From assembly GCF_018141405.1 (NCBI RefSeq), contig NZ_CP058648.1, positions 3,002,502-3,066,501 on the forward strand: a stretch of 64,000 bases of DNA. The letters run 5' to 3'. Shown here one piece after another: positions 63,108 to 64,000 of this stretch. Source of the DNA: Serpentinicella alkaliphila (GTDB taxonomy: Bacteria; Bacillota; Clostridia; Peptostreptococcales; Natronincolaceae). Every line of letters begins with the position of its first letter. Within the stretch, counting starts at the first letter, position 1. Under the pieces are notes generated by a model that was given only the letters and a program-made list of their open reading frames with translations, had not been told where the DNA came from and made no database searches. Both the position numbers and the translations under genes were made by a program.

Positions 63108-64000
63108 ATGAAAATAGGCTATGCTTGTATTTCTCTTGGTGTTAATTATAAAACTAATAGAAGATTTATTTTAAAAAATTTTACAGTTGATAAGTTTTTA
63201 GAAACTAGTAGGTCGAATCTTTTGGACTTAAATAAAATATTAAAATACAACATAGACAATAGAATTTACCTATTTAGAATAAGTTCTGATATTATTCCCT
63301 TTGGGAGCCATGAAATTAATACTATAAATTGGACAAAGGCTTTTAAGGATGAGCTGCTTGAAATTGAAAAATTCATTAAAAATAATAGCATTAGAGTATC
63401 CATGCATCCTGGCCAGTACACTGTATTAAACTCTCCGGACCAGCAAACTGTTATAAAATCAATTAAGGACATAGAATACCACTGTACTTTTCTAGACTCA
63501 TTGAACGTAGACTACAGCTGTAAAATAATAATACACGTTGGAGGAGTATATAATAACAAACAAGAGTCCCTTATGCGATTTAAACAAAACTTTAAATTGT
63601 TATCGAGCTCCTCAAAAAAAAGATTGGTTATTGAAAACGATGAGCGGTCCTATAATATTTCTGATGTTTTACAATTAAGTGATAGCATAGGTATACCAGT
63701 TATTTTTGATAATCTCCACCACAACTTAAACCCATCTTTATCTACGAACCTAACTGAAATTTTACATAAAGTTAGTAAAACCTGGAGTAATTTAGATGGA
63801 TCCATGAAACTACACTATTCGGATATGGCGCAAAACAAAAAAGTCGGTGCTCACTCCGACTTCGTTGATACATCTAACTTTATTAAGTTTTATAATGAAG
63901 TACTATCCTTTTCTCCAGACATCATGCTAGAAGTTAAAGATAAGGATCTATCAGCAATTAAATGTATTAATTGTGTAAATTCAAATTTCGTAGATATAAA
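63108..64000 (+). CDS. uvsE: UV DNA damage endonuclease, 3' end cut by window
   Basis: ATG 63108 behind AAAGAGGTG; open to the end of the window (297 codons). Begins MKIGYACISLGV, with the metal-binding TIM-barrel motifs SMHPGQYTVLNSP, IIHVGGVYNNK, LVIENDERSYNI, FDNLHHNLNP and LHYSDMAQ. It nicks DNA 5' of UV photoproducts and other distortions, an excision-repair alternative. In spore formers it complements spore photoproduct lyase. It may be complete within a few codons past the end. Confidence 0.95.
   Translation, partial: MKIGYACISLGVNYKTNRRFILKNFTVDKFLETSRSNLLDLNKILKYNIDNRIYLFRISSDIIPFGSHEINTINWTKAFKDELLEIEKFIKNNSIRVSMHPGQYTVLNSPDQQTVIKSIKDIEYHCTFLDSLNVDYSCKIIIHVGGVYNNKQESLMRFKQNFKLLSSSSKKRLVIENDERSYNISDVLQLSDSIGIPVIFDNLHHNLNPSLSTNLTEILHKVSKTWSNLDGSMKLHYSDMAQNKKVGAHSDFVDTSNFIKFYNEVLSFSPDIMLEVKDKDLSAIKCINCVNSNFVDI

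Overview
The window is AT-rich DNA from an endospore-forming, strictly anaerobic member of the Clostridia. Evidence for this: SpoVB and SleB homologues, strong AGGAGG ribosome binding sites with TTG/GTG starts, an [FeFe]-hydrogenase-like protein, 4-hydroxybutyryl-CoA dehydratase, and L-box and GEMM riboswitches. An Alkaliphilus/Natronincola-type relative is a guess; no rRNA is present to settle it.

Layout. 1-7 kb: a cut-off DUF896 gene, two small divergent unknowns that share a motif, and a 1792-residue signalling protein (pseudokinase, AAA ATPase, TPR, GAF, GGDEF, GAF). 7-11 kb: M23 peptidase plus bactofilin, a PHP phosphatase, a TIM-barrel protein and a degenerate GGDEF protein ending in a ribbon-helix-helix-like segment. 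11-14.3 kb: a frameshifted IS110 element inserted just upstream of spoVB. 14.3-20 kb: an imperfect palindromic element, FtsH-type protease, pseudouridine synthase, NAD kinase, DAACS symporter. 20-27.5 kb: a hydrogenase-like sensor candidate, then asd-dapA-dapB-dapH-lysA behind a lysine riboswitch, then SleB. 27.6-33.4 kb: nitrilase, PlsC, a LexA-controlled pair of very small genes, an IscB/TnpA relic, a LexA-controlled radical-SAM DNA repair pair, and a DUF368 transporter.

33.5-41 kb: transposon remnants (IS1380, second IS110), membrane proteins, and a triplicated family of about 83-residue proteins, each with its own promoter-like box and terminator, beside a GT2-GT4 fusion glycosyltransferase. 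41-45.7 kb: abfD with a NifU-type and a CGGC-motif small protein, preceded by a sigma-54 promoter, tandem upstream sites and the gene of a CBS-PAS-AAA+-Fis activator, plus a MarR regulator. 46-49 kb: a GGDEF-EAL protein behind a c-di-GMP-I riboswitch. 49-50.7 kb: an intact IS4-family element (16-bp inverted repeats, 7-bp target duplication) and tRNA-Thr. 50.8-56.6 kb: two Gate-domain proteins, two ABC-2 permeases without an ATPase, a lipoprotein, a small cytochrome-like protein and a thioredoxin. 56.8-61.8 kb: ispH with an S1 protein, cheR, an aminotransferase, a divergent cis-prenyltransferase. The end holds an Arr-type rifamycin ADP-ribosyltransferase and the start of uvsE.

Themes: cyclic-di-GMP signalling (three GGDEF proteins and one riboswitch), SOS/DNA repair (two LexA boxes, the radical-SAM pair, UvsE), and insertion-sequence activity at many stages of decay. 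All calls rest on reading the sequence; no database search was run.
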